Assembly: GCA_025758045.1 (NCBI GenBank)
Contig: CP107208.1
Location: forward strand, 2,170,001 to 2,234,000
Reading direction: 5' to 3'
Source of the DNA: Oscillospiraceae bacterium
GTDB taxonomy: Bacteria; Bacillota; Clostridia; Oscillospirales; Ruminococcaceae
Length of the DNA: 64,000 nucleotides
Numbering within the stretch: the stretch's first letter is position 1; each line of letters begins with the position of its first letter. The position numbers and the translations under genes are program-made. The notes beneath the pieces were generated by a model, which was not told the DNA's origin, searched no databases, and saw only the letters and a program-made list of their open reading frames with translations. Shown here in pieces: positions 9,517 through 20,182 of this stretch.

Positions 9517-9592
9517 GGGGGTATAGCTCAGTTGGGAGAGCACCTGCTTTGCAAGCAGGGGGTCAAGGGTTCGAATCCCTTTATCTCCACCA
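9517..9592 (+). tRNA. tRNA-Ala (UGC)
   Basis: This 76-nt cloverleaf in the 16S-23S spacer has acceptor GGGGGTA paired with TATCTCC, anticodon loop TTTGCAA with TGC, T loop GGTTCGAATCC and an encoded CCA. Confidence 0.97.
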
Positions 9593-9595
9593 TTT

Positions 9596-9672
9596 GGGCT
9601 GATAGCTCAGCTGGTTAGAGCACTCGGCTGATAACCGAGAGGTCGATGGTTCGAGTCCATTTCAGCCCACCA
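9596..9672 (+). tRNA. tRNA-Ile (GAU)
   Basis: This 77-nt cloverleaf begins three bases after tRNA-Ala. Acceptor GGGCTGA pairs with TCAGCCC, the anticodon is GAT and CCA is encoded. The order Ala-Ile is the reverse of the Ile-Ala order in E. coli spacers. Confidence 0.97.
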
Positions 9673-9905
9673 CTGGTAATCCAGTGCGCTGGGTTACCCA
9701 AAACCTTATGTGATGTACCTTGAAAACTGAATATAGAACTGCGAAATGAGATTTTATTAGCTATGTAAAATTCCTGATTTTAATAAAAATCTATAATTTC
9801 ACCAAGCGGAACTGAAGCTTAGCAATAAGCGACAGTAAAATGGTAAAATCTCGTTGGCAAATGGAGAATCTGAAATAAAGATATGTTTTGCGAAAGCGAA
9901 ACAAC

Positions 9906-12733
<2,828 letters not shown>

Positions 12734-12810
12734 CCATCTTTAAGAGATACTCTATTTGCTAAAGCAGTTCGATATTCAGTTTTGAGGGTACATCCTCAGA
12801 AAAAAGAGAC

Positions 12811-12928
<118 letters not shown>

Positions 12929-12941
12929 TCTCTTTTAATAT

Positions 12942-13013
12942 GGCCCGTTGGTCAAGCGGTTAAGACAGCGGCCTCTCACGCCGTTAACGTGGGTTCGATT
13001 CCCGCACGGGTCA
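12942..13013 (+). tRNA. tRNA-Glu (CUC), CCA not encoded
   Basis: Acceptor GGCCCGT pairs with ACGGGTC, the anticodon loop CTCTCAC gives CUC and the T loop is GGTTCGATTCC. The genomic sequence after the discriminator A is CTT, so the 3' CCA must be added after transcription, unlike the two spacer tRNAs. It is 14 nt from 5S and is probably part of the same transcript. Confidence 0.95.
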
Positions 13014-13020
13014 CTTGCTG

Positions 13021-13070
13021 AAAGCACCAAAATCTGACGATTATTCGTTTGGTTTTGGTGCTTTCTTTTT
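13021..13070 (+). terminator. Terminator of the rRNA operon
   Basis: AAAGCACCAAAA and TTTTGGTGCTTT form a 12-base-pair stem, followed by CTTTTT. It closes the rrs-rrl-rrf-tRNA-Glu transcript. Confidence 0.92.
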
Positions 13071-13334
13071 GTCTGCATTGCGCATACCACACTTTTACCA
13101 AACTCGCGTAACTCTGTCGAGAGAGAAGCTCCAATTGAAAAAGGAAATCTCCCCCTGCCCGGATGATGGGCAAGGGAGAGATTGTGCGTTATGGGATTGT
13201 ATGGAGTAGGAGAAAGTCACGCACCAGACGCATTTGCCGCCGTACTTGATCCAACAACTGACACCCATTTGGGCGCGAGAAAGATTCATAAGGATTTCAC
13301 TATAAATACAATATCATTATTGAAAATGTAAGAC
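13071..13334. other. Intergenic stretch with one strong hairpin
   Basis: I see no gene here. The only clear structure is an inverted repeat at about 13149-13184, TCTCCCCCTGCCC and GGGCAAGGGAGAGA. On the minus strand it is followed by a T-rich run, so it could stop antisense transcription into the rRNA operon. Confidence 0.5.
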
Positions 13335-13363
13335 TTGCTTATTTCGACAAAATTCGTTACAAT
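13335..13363 (+). promoter_or_regulatory. Promoter of the GGDEF-kinase hybrid gene
   Basis: TTGCTT (13335-13340) and TACAAT (13358-13363) have 17 nt between them, 35 nt before the TTG start. Confidence 0.65.
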
Positions 13364-13398
13364 AAAATAAACTGTTTTTGTGGATCAGAGGTGACGTT

Positions 13399-16300
13399 TT
13401 GAAAAAGGCAGGTAAGAAAAATGCCTATATTCCGCGGGTGCTGATGATGGTGCTGACTACCGTTTTAATCGGCGTGATCGTGGCGATCATGCAGGTGGTG
13501 GGGCAGATCCAGGGCACGGCGAGGGTGGTCAACTATGCGGGCCTGGTTCGCGGCGAGACACAGCGCATCATCAAGCTGGAAAACGCCAGCCTGCCGCAGG
13601 ACGGTATGATCGATGATGTGACCTCGTTTATCGCAGGTCTGCGATTTGGCAGTAAGGAGCTGCAGTTGGTGCGGCTGAACGACGTTAACTTCCAAAACAA
13701 AATGGCTGAGCTTTCCGATGAGTTTGAAACGCTGAAAAAGGAGATCCAGCTCGTGCGCACGGTCGGCTACCACCAAACCGATATTATCCAGCAGAGTGAG
13801 GATTTCTTTGCCATCTGCGACGAGGCAACTGGCCTGGCGGCGGCCTACTCCCAGCGCCGTGCCACAATTTTGAGTTACCTAGAAAATGTAGCCGTAGCGG
13901 ACATCGTTGCCCTGGTGGCGCTGATTGCCCTGGAGCTGTTCCACGCGCTGCAGTTTGCAGCCCAGAACCGTGTGCTGCAAACCAAGGTTTACAAAGATGA
14001 AGCAACCGGCCTGCCCAACAAAAACAAATGCGAGGAACTGCTGAACCGGAAGGAATCGATCCCAGCAGAGAAGCAGGTCGCCGTTTGCGTGTTTGATCTA
14101 AATAACCTGCGCACTATCAACAATACAATGGGCCACGAAAAGGGTGACGAGTATATCCGCAATTTTGCCCAGGAATTGCGCATCGCTGCGCCTGAGGACC
14201 AGTTTGTGGGCCGCGATGGCGGCGATGAATTCTTGATGATTCTGCGCGGGATGGACCATGCCGCCGTGCGCCATTGCCTGCAGCAAATTCGTCATCATAT
14301 TCTGGACTACTCAGCCCACCACCCCGAAATGCCGATGAGCTATGCGGTCGGCTACGGTCTTTCCACCGACCTGGAAGGGCCCACCATGCGGGAACTGTTC
14401 CGCGAGGCCGACAAAAACATGTACATCGACAAAAACCGCGCCAAGATGGAGGAGGCCGATGTACAGCACCGCATCAATCTGGCCATGCTCAACTTTGTCA
14501 AAAAGCAGGGCTACCATTTCTCGTCGTGCCTGTATTGCGACGCCCAGCAGGACCGCTACCGTGCCCTGCGCGCCGGGGCAGAGACTTTTCTGGCGGCGGA
14601 TGGCAACTACACCGGCGCTGCCGAGCAGATCGCTTGGCAGCTGTGCGAGGCAGGCCAGCGGCATGCCCTGCGCGACGCGCTGCAGCTGGCCAACTTGCAG
14701 CAGATGTTAAAACCGGACGCGCCGCTGGTACTGGAGTTCCAGCGCAAAGACGAAGATACCATCCACCGCGGCCGTCTGACCGCGCTGTATGGCGATGCGG
14801 TCGACGGCAAGCTGCATCACTTTGTCTTGGGAATAGAATATTTCCGTGACAGCGACGAAAAAATCGTCAACGAGCGCAAGCCCCTGACCCAATACTACGA
14901 GCAGGTCAAGCAATCCATCCTGGAAAGCGGCGACTACGTGGACGCCTTGATGCAGATGGCCGAGGCCGTCTACACCGTGGACCTGACCCACGACAGCGTT
15001 GAGAACATCTTCTGCCGTGAGGGCGCGCGGGAGCGCATCAACGCCAAGGTGGAGGTGCCATGCTCCTACGACGAATACTGCCGCATCCGCAGCGATCTGG
15101 TCAGCCCGGACACACGGGAGAACTTCCGCATTATGGACTCCTCAGCCAAGATGCTGGAACGCTACCGCAACGGCGAACGGCAGGTGACCGTCGAATACCA
15201 GGAGACTACCGCTGACGGCGGGCATATTTGGCTGCAGAAAACGATGCTGATGTCCGAGGACACCGTCTACGACCGCCAACTGGGCCACGAACGGACGATC
15301 CTCTACGGCATCACACTGCTGAAAGACACCTCGGCCTTCCACGAAAAAGATGAGCAGGAGAACCGCCGCCTGGAGGCCGCCTATCAGGCGGCTGACTTCG
15401 AGAGCAAGGCCAAGACCGAATTCCTGAACCGCATGAGCCATGATGTGCGCACGCCCATCAACGGCATTATGGGCATGCTGGACATCATCCGCAGCCACCG
15501 GGACGATGAAGCCCGTGTGGACGATTGCCTGCAAAAAATCCAGCTTTCCGCCAGCCACTTACAAGCGCTGGTCAACGACGTGCTGGACATGAGCAAGCTG
15601 AAATCCAAGGAGACTACGCTGGAAAAGGTGCCCTTTGAGCTGACCGCGCTGCTGAAAGAAGCTGCGGACCTTGTGGACGCCCAGCTGATCGAGACCGGCA
15701 TCACCCACACCCGCCATGAACCGGAGTGCAGTCACACCCATCTGATCGGCTGCCCCGTGCAGCTGCGGCAGATCATGGTGAACCTGCTCAGCAATGCCAT
15801 CAAGTACAACCGCCCCAACGGCCGCATAGACACCTATACCAAAGAACTTTCCTATGAGAACGGCACCGTCTGGTACGAGTTTACCATCACCGATACCGGC
15901 GTGGGCATGAGCGAGGCGTTTGTAAAGAACGAATTGTTCCGCCCCTTTACGCAAGAAAAATCCGATGCCCGCACCCAGTACAAGGGCACCGGCCTGGGGA
16001 TGTCTATCGTCAAGGAGTTGCTGAACAAACTGGGCGGTTCCATCCAGGTAAGCAGCACCCTGGGGCAGGGCACGACCTTTGCGTTCCGCCTGCCCTTTGC
16101 GGTGGACACACAGGATGAAGAAACGCAGGCGCTTATCAGCACGGACAAATCCTGTAAGCTGGCCGGTGTGCAGGTGCTTCTGGTCGAGGACAATGAGATC
16201 AATATGGAGATCGCTGAATTTTATCTGACCGAGCGCGGTGCGGCCGTGGCCAAGGCCTGGAACGGCCGGGAAGCTGTAGAAAAAGTCAAAGCCGAACCCC

Positions 16301-16578
16301 GGCGCTTTGACGTTGTGCTGATGGATGTGATGATGCCGGTGCTGGACGGCCTGGCAGCTACGCGGGAGATCCGCGCCCTGCCGTACCCGGCAGCTGGGGT
16401 GCCCATCCTGGCCATGACGGCCCAGGATGCCAGGGAGGCTGCGCAGGAGTGCAAAGACGCTGGTATGAACGACTACCTGGCCAAGCCCGTGGACCCGGAC
16501 CGCATGGCGGAGAAGATACTGCACTGGACCCGTCAGCAGGCAGAAACTTCCAGCCCGGCACAACCTGCCGCTACTTGA
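13399..16578 (+). CDS. GGDEF / hybrid histidine kinase / receiver protein
   Basis: This large membrane sensor has about 1,059 residues. In order it has a membrane helix (about 12-36), an extracytoplasmic sensor of about 120 residues, a second helix (about 165-190), a GGDEF diguanylate cyclase domain with intact GRDGGDEF at 14209-14232, and a PAS-like middle. After these come HisKA (SHDVRTPINGIMGML, His about residue 681, codon at 15439), HATPase (NLLSNAIKYN, DTGVGM, GTGLGM) and a C-terminal receiver (VEDNEIN, LMDVMMP with Asp about residue 976, AKPVD). No RxxD inhibitory site is visible before GGDEF. TTG at 13399 was chosen because AGAGGTG lies seven bases upstream. It may link c-di-GMP synthesis to phosphorelay; no partner response regulator is adjacent. 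Confidence 0.92.
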   Translation: MKKAGKKNAYIPRVLMMVLTTVLIGVIVAIMQVVGQIQGTARVVNYAGLVRGETQRIIKLENASLPQDGMIDDVTSFIAGLRFGSKELQLVRLNDVNFQNKMAELSDEFETLKKEIQLVRTVGYHQTDIIQQSEDFFAICDEATGLAAAYSQRRATILSYLENVAVADIVALVALIALELFHALQFAAQNRVLQTKVYKDEATGLPNKNKCEELLNRKESIPAEKQVAVCVFDLNNLRTINNTMGHEKGDEYIRNFAQELRIAAPEDQFVGRDGGDEFLMILRGMDHAAVRHCLQQIRHHILDYSAHHPEMPMSYAVGYGLSTDLEGPTMRELFREADKNMYIDKNRAKMEEADVQHRINLAMLNFVKKQGYHFSSCLYCDAQQDRYRALRAGAETFLAADGNYTGAAEQIAWQLCEAGQRHALRDALQLANLQQMLKPDAPLVLEFQRKDEDTIHRGRLTALYGDAVDGKLHHFVLGIEYFRDSDEKIVNERKPLTQYYEQVKQSILESGDYVDALMQMAEAVYTVDLTHDSVENIFCREGARERINAKVEVPCSYDEYCRIRSDLVSPDTRENFRIMDSSAKMLERYRNGERQVTVEYQETTADGGHIWLQKTMLMSEDTVYDRQLGHERTILYGITLLKDTSAFHEKDEQENRRLEAAYQAADFESKAKTEFLNRMSHDVRTPINGIMGMLDIIRSHRDDEARVDDCLQKIQLSASHLQALVNDVLDMSKLKSKETTLEKVPFELTALLKEAADLVDAQLIETGITHTRHEPECSHTHLIGCPVQLRQIMVNLLSNAIKYNRPNGRIDTYTKELSYENGTVWYEFTITDTGVGMSEAFVKNELFRPFTQEKSDARTQYKGTGLGMSIVKELLNKLGGSIQVSSTLGQGTTFAFRLPFAVDTQDEETQALISTDKSCKLAGVQVLLVEDNEINMEIAEFYLTERGAAVAKAWNGREAVEKVKAEPRRFDVVLMDVMMPVLDGLAATREIRALPYPAAGVPILAMTAQDAREAAQECKDAGMNDYLAKPVDPDRMAEKILHWTRQQAETSSPAQPAAT

Positions 16579-16609
16579 CAAAAACGCATGGTTATGTTAC
16601 ACTAACCAT
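16575..16609 (+). promoter_or_regulatory. Promoter and palindromic operator of the ECF operon
   Basis: TTGACA (16575-16580) overlaps the stop codon of the preceding gene. TACACT (16598-16603) lies 17 nt on. A 7+8+7 inverted repeat, ATGGTTA and TAACCAT (16588-16609), spans the -10 box and the expected start site, as a repressor operator would. The repressor is not identifiable from this window. Confidence 0.6.
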
Positions 16610-16704
16610 ACTTCACAGCTAACCAGATTCCCTACACCTTGCGTGCGGGGAATTTTTATGTGCCAAAGGTTAGCTGATACTAACTTTTTATAGAGAGGGT
16701 ACTT
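16610..16704 (+). promoter_or_regulatory. Candidate attenuator/riboswitch leader of the ECF operon
   Basis: The leader RNA can form a closing stem of nine perfect pairs, CAGCTAACC (16616-16624) with GGTTAGCTG (16668-16676). This stem encloses a hairpin ATTCCC (16627-16632) with GGGAAT (16648-16653) whose loop also holds CAC/GTG. The 3' arm can instead pair downstream: GTTAG (16669-16673) with CTAAC (16680-16684), followed by TTTTT (16685-16689), which is an intrinsic-terminator layout. The two folds share the same bases and exclude each other, as in transcription-attenuating riboswitches. I do not recognise it as a known class. A ribosome site GAGAGGG precedes the ATG. Confidence 0.55.
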
Positions 16705-17304
16705 ATGCAATCCAACAACAAACTTACCATCCCGGATCTGATCTCCATCGGCGTGTTTACGGCTATCTACTTTGTGCTGGTCACCATCGCCACCTTTGCC
16801 AGTGCGTTGCTGCTGCCTGGTGTGTCCAACATCTTTTTGCCTGCCATCGCGGCGCTGATCTCTGGCAGCGTCTACATGCTGCTGGCGGCCAAACTGCAAA
16901 AGTTCGGCGGCATCACCATCATGGGTCTGGTCATGGGGCTGTTTTTCTTCGTCTCCGGCCACTTTGTGTTGTCCTTTGCTGCCAACATCCTGTTCGGCGT
17001 CCTGGCCGATTGGGTGGCCTCGCTGGGCAAGTATTATGACCGCAAGCTGCTGTTCGTCAGCTACATCCTGTTCTCCTTCGGCCTTACCGGTCCCATTCTG
17101 CCGCTGTGGTTCATGAAGGATGCCTACGTGGCCGCCCTGCAGGCCCGCGGCAAGGACGCCGCCTATATCGACGCCCTGTTTGCGCCCATCAACACGGGAA
17201 CTTTCATTGTCTGCCTTGTGTCTATTCTGGTGTGCGCGGTCATTGGCGGGCTGTTTGGTCAAAAGATGATCAAAAAGCACTTCGCCAAAGCAGGTATCGT
17301 CTGA
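16705..17304 (+). CDS. MptD/Trep_Strep-type ECF transporter S component
   Basis: This 199-residue membrane protein has about six helices and resembles the MptD (Trep_Strep) family of ECF substrate-binding subunits, for example in its start KLTIPDLISIGVFTAIYFVL and the FAPINTGTFIVCLVSILVCAVIGG end. S components give an ECF importer its substrate specificity, and the substrate of this family has not been established. Its stop overlaps the EcfT start (TGATG), and T and A subunits follow, so the cassette is a dedicated (group I) ECF transporter. It is preceded by a structured leader that probably senses the substrate or a product. Confidence 0.85.
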   Translation: MQSNNKLTIPDLISIGVFTAIYFVLVTIATFASALLLPGVSNIFLPAIAALISGSVYMLLAAKLQKFGGITIMGLVMGLFFFVSGHFVLSFAANILFGVLADWVASLGKYYDRKLLFVSYILFSFGLTGPILPLWFMKDAYVAALQARGKDAAYIDALFAPINTGTFIVCLVSILVCAVIGGLFGQKMIKKHFAKAGIV

Positions 17305-17999
17305 TGCGGTTCCGCATGGACCCGCGTGCCAAGCTGTATTTGCTACTGCTGGCGAACCTGATGCTCTTTTTCCACGTCAGCCTGGCGGCGGAGGCTATCA
17401 TGGCGGCGCTGTTTCTGCTGTTGTTTTTCCTCTCCGGGTGCTATGCGGCTGGGCTGCGGCTGACAGCCATCTACGGTGTGCTGCTGGCGCTGGACCTATG
17501 GGCTGTGCCCCGGGCCGAGAACAGCCCGTTTCTCAATGTGGTGGCCCTCTTCTCGGTAGGCATCCGCATGATGCTGCCCTGCATCATCACCGGTGCGTAT
17601 GCGTTTTCCACTACCACGGCGGGGGAACTGGTCTGCGCGCTGCGCAGCATGCACGTGCCGGAAAGCATCATCATCCCTTGCGCGGTGGTCATCCGCTTTT
17701 TCCCCACGGTGGGCGAGGACTACCGCCAGATCCGCGCGGCCATGGCGCTGCGCGGCATCGCTGAGGGCAAAGCGGCGCTGCTGCTCCACCCGGCACAATT
17801 GCTGGAGTACATCCTGATGCCACTGCTGATGAACGGTAACAACGTGGCGCAGGACCTCTCGGTCGCGGCGCTGACGAAGGGGATCGGCCTGCCGGGGCGG
17901 CACACCAGCATGATCGAACTGTGCCCCAAGGCGGCGGACATTCTCTACTCGCTGCTCTGCACGCTGCCGATGCTGCTCTTCTGGGGAGGTGTGCTGTGA
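17304..17999 (+). CDS. ecfT: ECF transporter transmembrane component
   Basis: EcfT couples the ATPases to the S component in the membrane. The 231-residue protein starts MRFRMDPRAKLYLLLLANLM, has hydrophobic segments up to about residue 110 and carries the cytoplasmic coupling region with MALRGIAEG, equivalent to the Ala-Arg-Gly motif that docks on the ATPase. It overlaps its neighbours at both ends by one base (TGATG), so the operon is translationally coupled. Confidence 0.9.
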   Translation: MRFRMDPRAKLYLLLLANLMLFFHVSLAAEAIMAALFLLLFFLSGCYAAGLRLTAIYGVLLALDLWAVPRAENSPFLNVVALFSVGIRMMLPCIITGAYAFSTTTAGELVCALRSMHVPESIIIPCAVVIRFFPTVGEDYRQIRAAMALRGIAEGKAALLLHPAQLLEYILMPLLMNGNNVAQDLSVAALTKGIGLPGRHTSMIELCPKAADILYSLLCTLPMLLFWGGVL

Positions 18000-19447
18000 T
18001 GGCAGAAAATAATACCAACGCCCCGCTGATTGAGACCAGTGCCGTCGGCTTTACCTACCAGGGAAGCGAGACCCCAGCTCTGCAGGATGTGACCCTGTCC
18101 ATCGGGGCAGGGGAGTGCGTGCTGCTGTGCGGCAAAAGCGGCTGCGGCAAAACCACCTTCACCCGTCTGCTCAATGGCTTAGCTCCGGCGTTTTTCCCCG
18201 GCCGGATGCTGGGCAGCTGCCGCGTAGGCGACCTGCTGGCAGGCACCGCCGCCATCGAGGAATACGTGCCGCTGGTGGGCAGCGTGTTCCAAAACCCCAA
18301 GACCCAATATTTTAATGTGGACACCACCGCCGAGCTGGCCTTCCCCTGCGAGAATGTGGGGATGCCCTCGGCCGAGATCCGCAGCCGCGTGCAGGATTGC
18401 GCCCGGCGGTTCGGCCTGACTGGGCTGATGGACCGCAGTATCTTCCGCCTGTCTGGCGGCGAGAAGCAGCGCATCGCCTTTGCCGCCGCCAGCATGCTGG
18501 GTCCGCGCCTGTTGGTGCTGGACGAACCCACCAGCAACCTGGACGCCGGAGCCATCGTACAGCTGCACGATATGATCGCCGCAATGAAAGAGGCGGGCGT
18601 CACCATCGTACTGGCAGAGCACCGCCTGGCCTGGATCACCGACCAGGCGGACCGCTATTTCTTCTTTGAGGAGGGCCGCCTGGCTGCCCAGTGGACGGCT
18701 GCCGCGTTTGCCGCCCTCACGGCGAAGGCCCTTACCGCCCGCGGTCTGCGTGCCCGGGAACTGGCAACCTGCCGCGCCCGCTTGAGGGAAAAGTCGGCGG
18801 CCTCCAATGGGCCAGCCCCGGCGCAGGCGGCCATTCAAAGCAAAGGGGTGACCTTGGGCTACAGCAAGCGCAGCCCCATCCGCACACTGCCTGACTTCTC
18901 GCTGGCCTATGGTGAGATCGTGGGCCTGATGGGCCACAACGGCATTGGCAAAAGTACGCTGGCACGCACCCTTTGCGGGCTGCTCAAACCTCTGGGCGGG
19001 CAGATCCTCTGGGACGGCGCACCGGCCAAGCCCCGCAGCTGCACCCGCCGCAGCTTTTTGGTTATGCAGGATGTCAACTATCAGCTGTTCAGCGACAGCG
19101 TGCGGGAGGAAGTGCTGCTGGGCGCTGCCCAACCGGAACGCTGTGACGAGATATTGGCCGCCCTGGGCCTGACTACGTTGGCCGACCGCCACCCCATGAG
19201 CCTGAGCGGCGGGCAGAAGCAGCGCGTTGTGGTGGCCGCGGCCATGCTCTCCGGCAAGGATCTGATCGTGCTGGACGAGCCCACCAGCGGCCTGGACCAT
19301 GCCCACATGCAGCAGGTCGGCCAGCTGTTGCAGCAGTTAAAACAGGCAGGCAAAATCGTGCTGGTCATCACCCACGATGAAGAACTGGCCGCCGATTGGT
19401 GCGACCGCGTGATCCAGTGGAACGACAAGGAGGAAAGAGGACGATGA
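17999..19447 (+). CDS. ECF transporter double ATP-binding protein
   Basis: This 482-residue protein is a fusion of two ABC ATPase domains, replacing the separate EcfA1 and EcfA2. Domain 1 has Walker A GKSGCGKTT, signature LSGGEKQRIAFA and Walker B LLVLDEPTSNLD. Domain 2 has Walker A GHNGIGKST, signature LSGGQKQRVVVA and Walker B LIVLDEPTSGLD. Both switch histidines (AEHRLA, ITHDEE) are present, so both sites look active. The start overlaps the ecfT stop, and the stop overlaps the next gene (ATGA). Confidence 0.94.
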   Translation: MAENNTNAPLIETSAVGFTYQGSETPALQDVTLSIGAGECVLLCGKSGCGKTTFTRLLNGLAPAFFPGRMLGSCRVGDLLAGTAAIEEYVPLVGSVFQNPKTQYFNVDTTAELAFPCENVGMPSAEIRSRVQDCARRFGLTGLMDRSIFRLSGGEKQRIAFAAASMLGPRLLVLDEPTSNLDAGAIVQLHDMIAAMKEAGVTIVLAEHRLAWITDQADRYFFFEEGRLAAQWTAAAFAALTAKALTARGLRARELATCRARLREKSAASNGPAPAQAAIQSKGVTLGYSKRSPIRTLPDFSLAYGEIVGLMGHNGIGKSTLARTLCGLLKPLGGQILWDGAPAKPRSCTRRSFLVMQDVNYQLFSDSVREEVLLGAAQPERCDEILAALGLTTLADRHPMSLSGGQKQRVVVAAAMLSGKDLIVLDEPTSGLDHAHMQQVGQLLQQLKQAGKIVLVITHDEELAADWCDRVIQWNDKEERGR

Positions 19448-20052
19448 ACTACCAACAAAAAGATTGGCTGGGCAGCTGGCAGAATTTTGAGAGCTATCTG
19501 GTCAGCACCGCCCCCGCCATGCAGGCATGTTGGACGCAGGCCGAAGAAGCCGCCAAAGCCCTGCCGATGTTTCAGGCGGGCGTAAAAACGTTCTGGCAGC
19601 GGGCGTGCGGCACGGCACTGGCAGGCCCCGTACTGGGTGGCTGGCAGATCGAAGCTGCCAACGCCCAGGACCTGCGCATCACCTGGCTGGATGCTGCCGG
19701 TCAGCCGCTGGACAGCGCCGTTTACCACTTTACCGGCGCACTGGAAAAAGGGCTGGAGGGAAAAGTCTGTGCCAAGTTTGAGACCGCCGGTGCCCTGCAG
19801 CACCCGCAGTTCCGCTGCCTGCTGGCCATGCCGCCGATGCCGGAGCGCACCGCCCGTGCCCATGGCGGCTTGCTGAGCCACCTGCATTTCCAGTATGCAG
19901 CCGGCTGGACCGCCCTTGTTGGTACAGACGGCAAGCTCAGCCATCCCATGTGGTACCCCACCATGTGCGATGGTGCAGGCACCCTGCTGGAGCAGTGCAA
20001 CATTGTGCGAGCCATGCACCATCTGACCTGCTGGACCGAGCTGCCTGTGTGA
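19444..20052 (+). CDS. ZinT/YodA-like domain protein in the ECF operon
   Basis: This 202-residue protein has no signal peptide, and its start overlaps the ATPase stop (ATGA). The opening DWLGSWQNFESYL, an internal LSHLHFQYA and the closing SHPMWYPTM with a C-terminal histidine pair resemble ZinT/YodA, the lipocalin-like metal-binding domain also found at the end of some AdcA zinc-binding lipoproteins. The match is at motif level only. If it is right, its place as last gene of the cassette suggests a cytoplasmic metal- or ligand-binding partner for the imported compound. Confidence 0.55.
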   Translation: MNYQQKDWLGSWQNFESYLVSTAPAMQACWTQAEEAAKALPMFQAGVKTFWQRACGTALAGPVLGGWQIEAANAQDLRITWLDAAGQPLDSAVYHFTGALEKGLEGKVCAKFETAGALQHPQFRCLLAMPPMPERTARAHGGLLSHLHFQYAAGWTALVGTDGKLSHPMWYPTMCDGAGTLLEQCNIVRAMHHLTCWTELPV

Positions 20053-20101
20053 ATCCTGTCGAATCGCTGAAAAGTCCCCCTTCTTTTTTGGCGCAAAAGT
20101 C

Positions 20102-20138
20102 AATTGTATGTGCCGCAGTCCTGTGCTATCATACAATT
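20102..20138 (+). promoter_or_regulatory. Promoter with a large inverted-repeat operator
   Basis: Perfect nine-base arms AATTGTATG (20102-20110) and CATACAATT (20130-20138) flank the promoter. The left arm contains the -35 TTGTAT (20104-20109) and the right arm overlaps the -10 TATCAT (20127-20132); the spacer is 17 nt. Arm centres are 28 bp apart. A regulator bound here would cover both boxes. Confidence 0.65.
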
Positions 20139-20182
20139 AAGAATGGTTTGTTTAATTGCAACCAAGTGCAGGAGGAGTCAAT

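Noticed and set aside
12976..13173. 65-residue minus-strand frame ending VTRAGIEPTLTA
   Set aside because: That ending is the well-known false peptide read from the antisense of a tRNA. It covers tRNA-Glu and its terminator.
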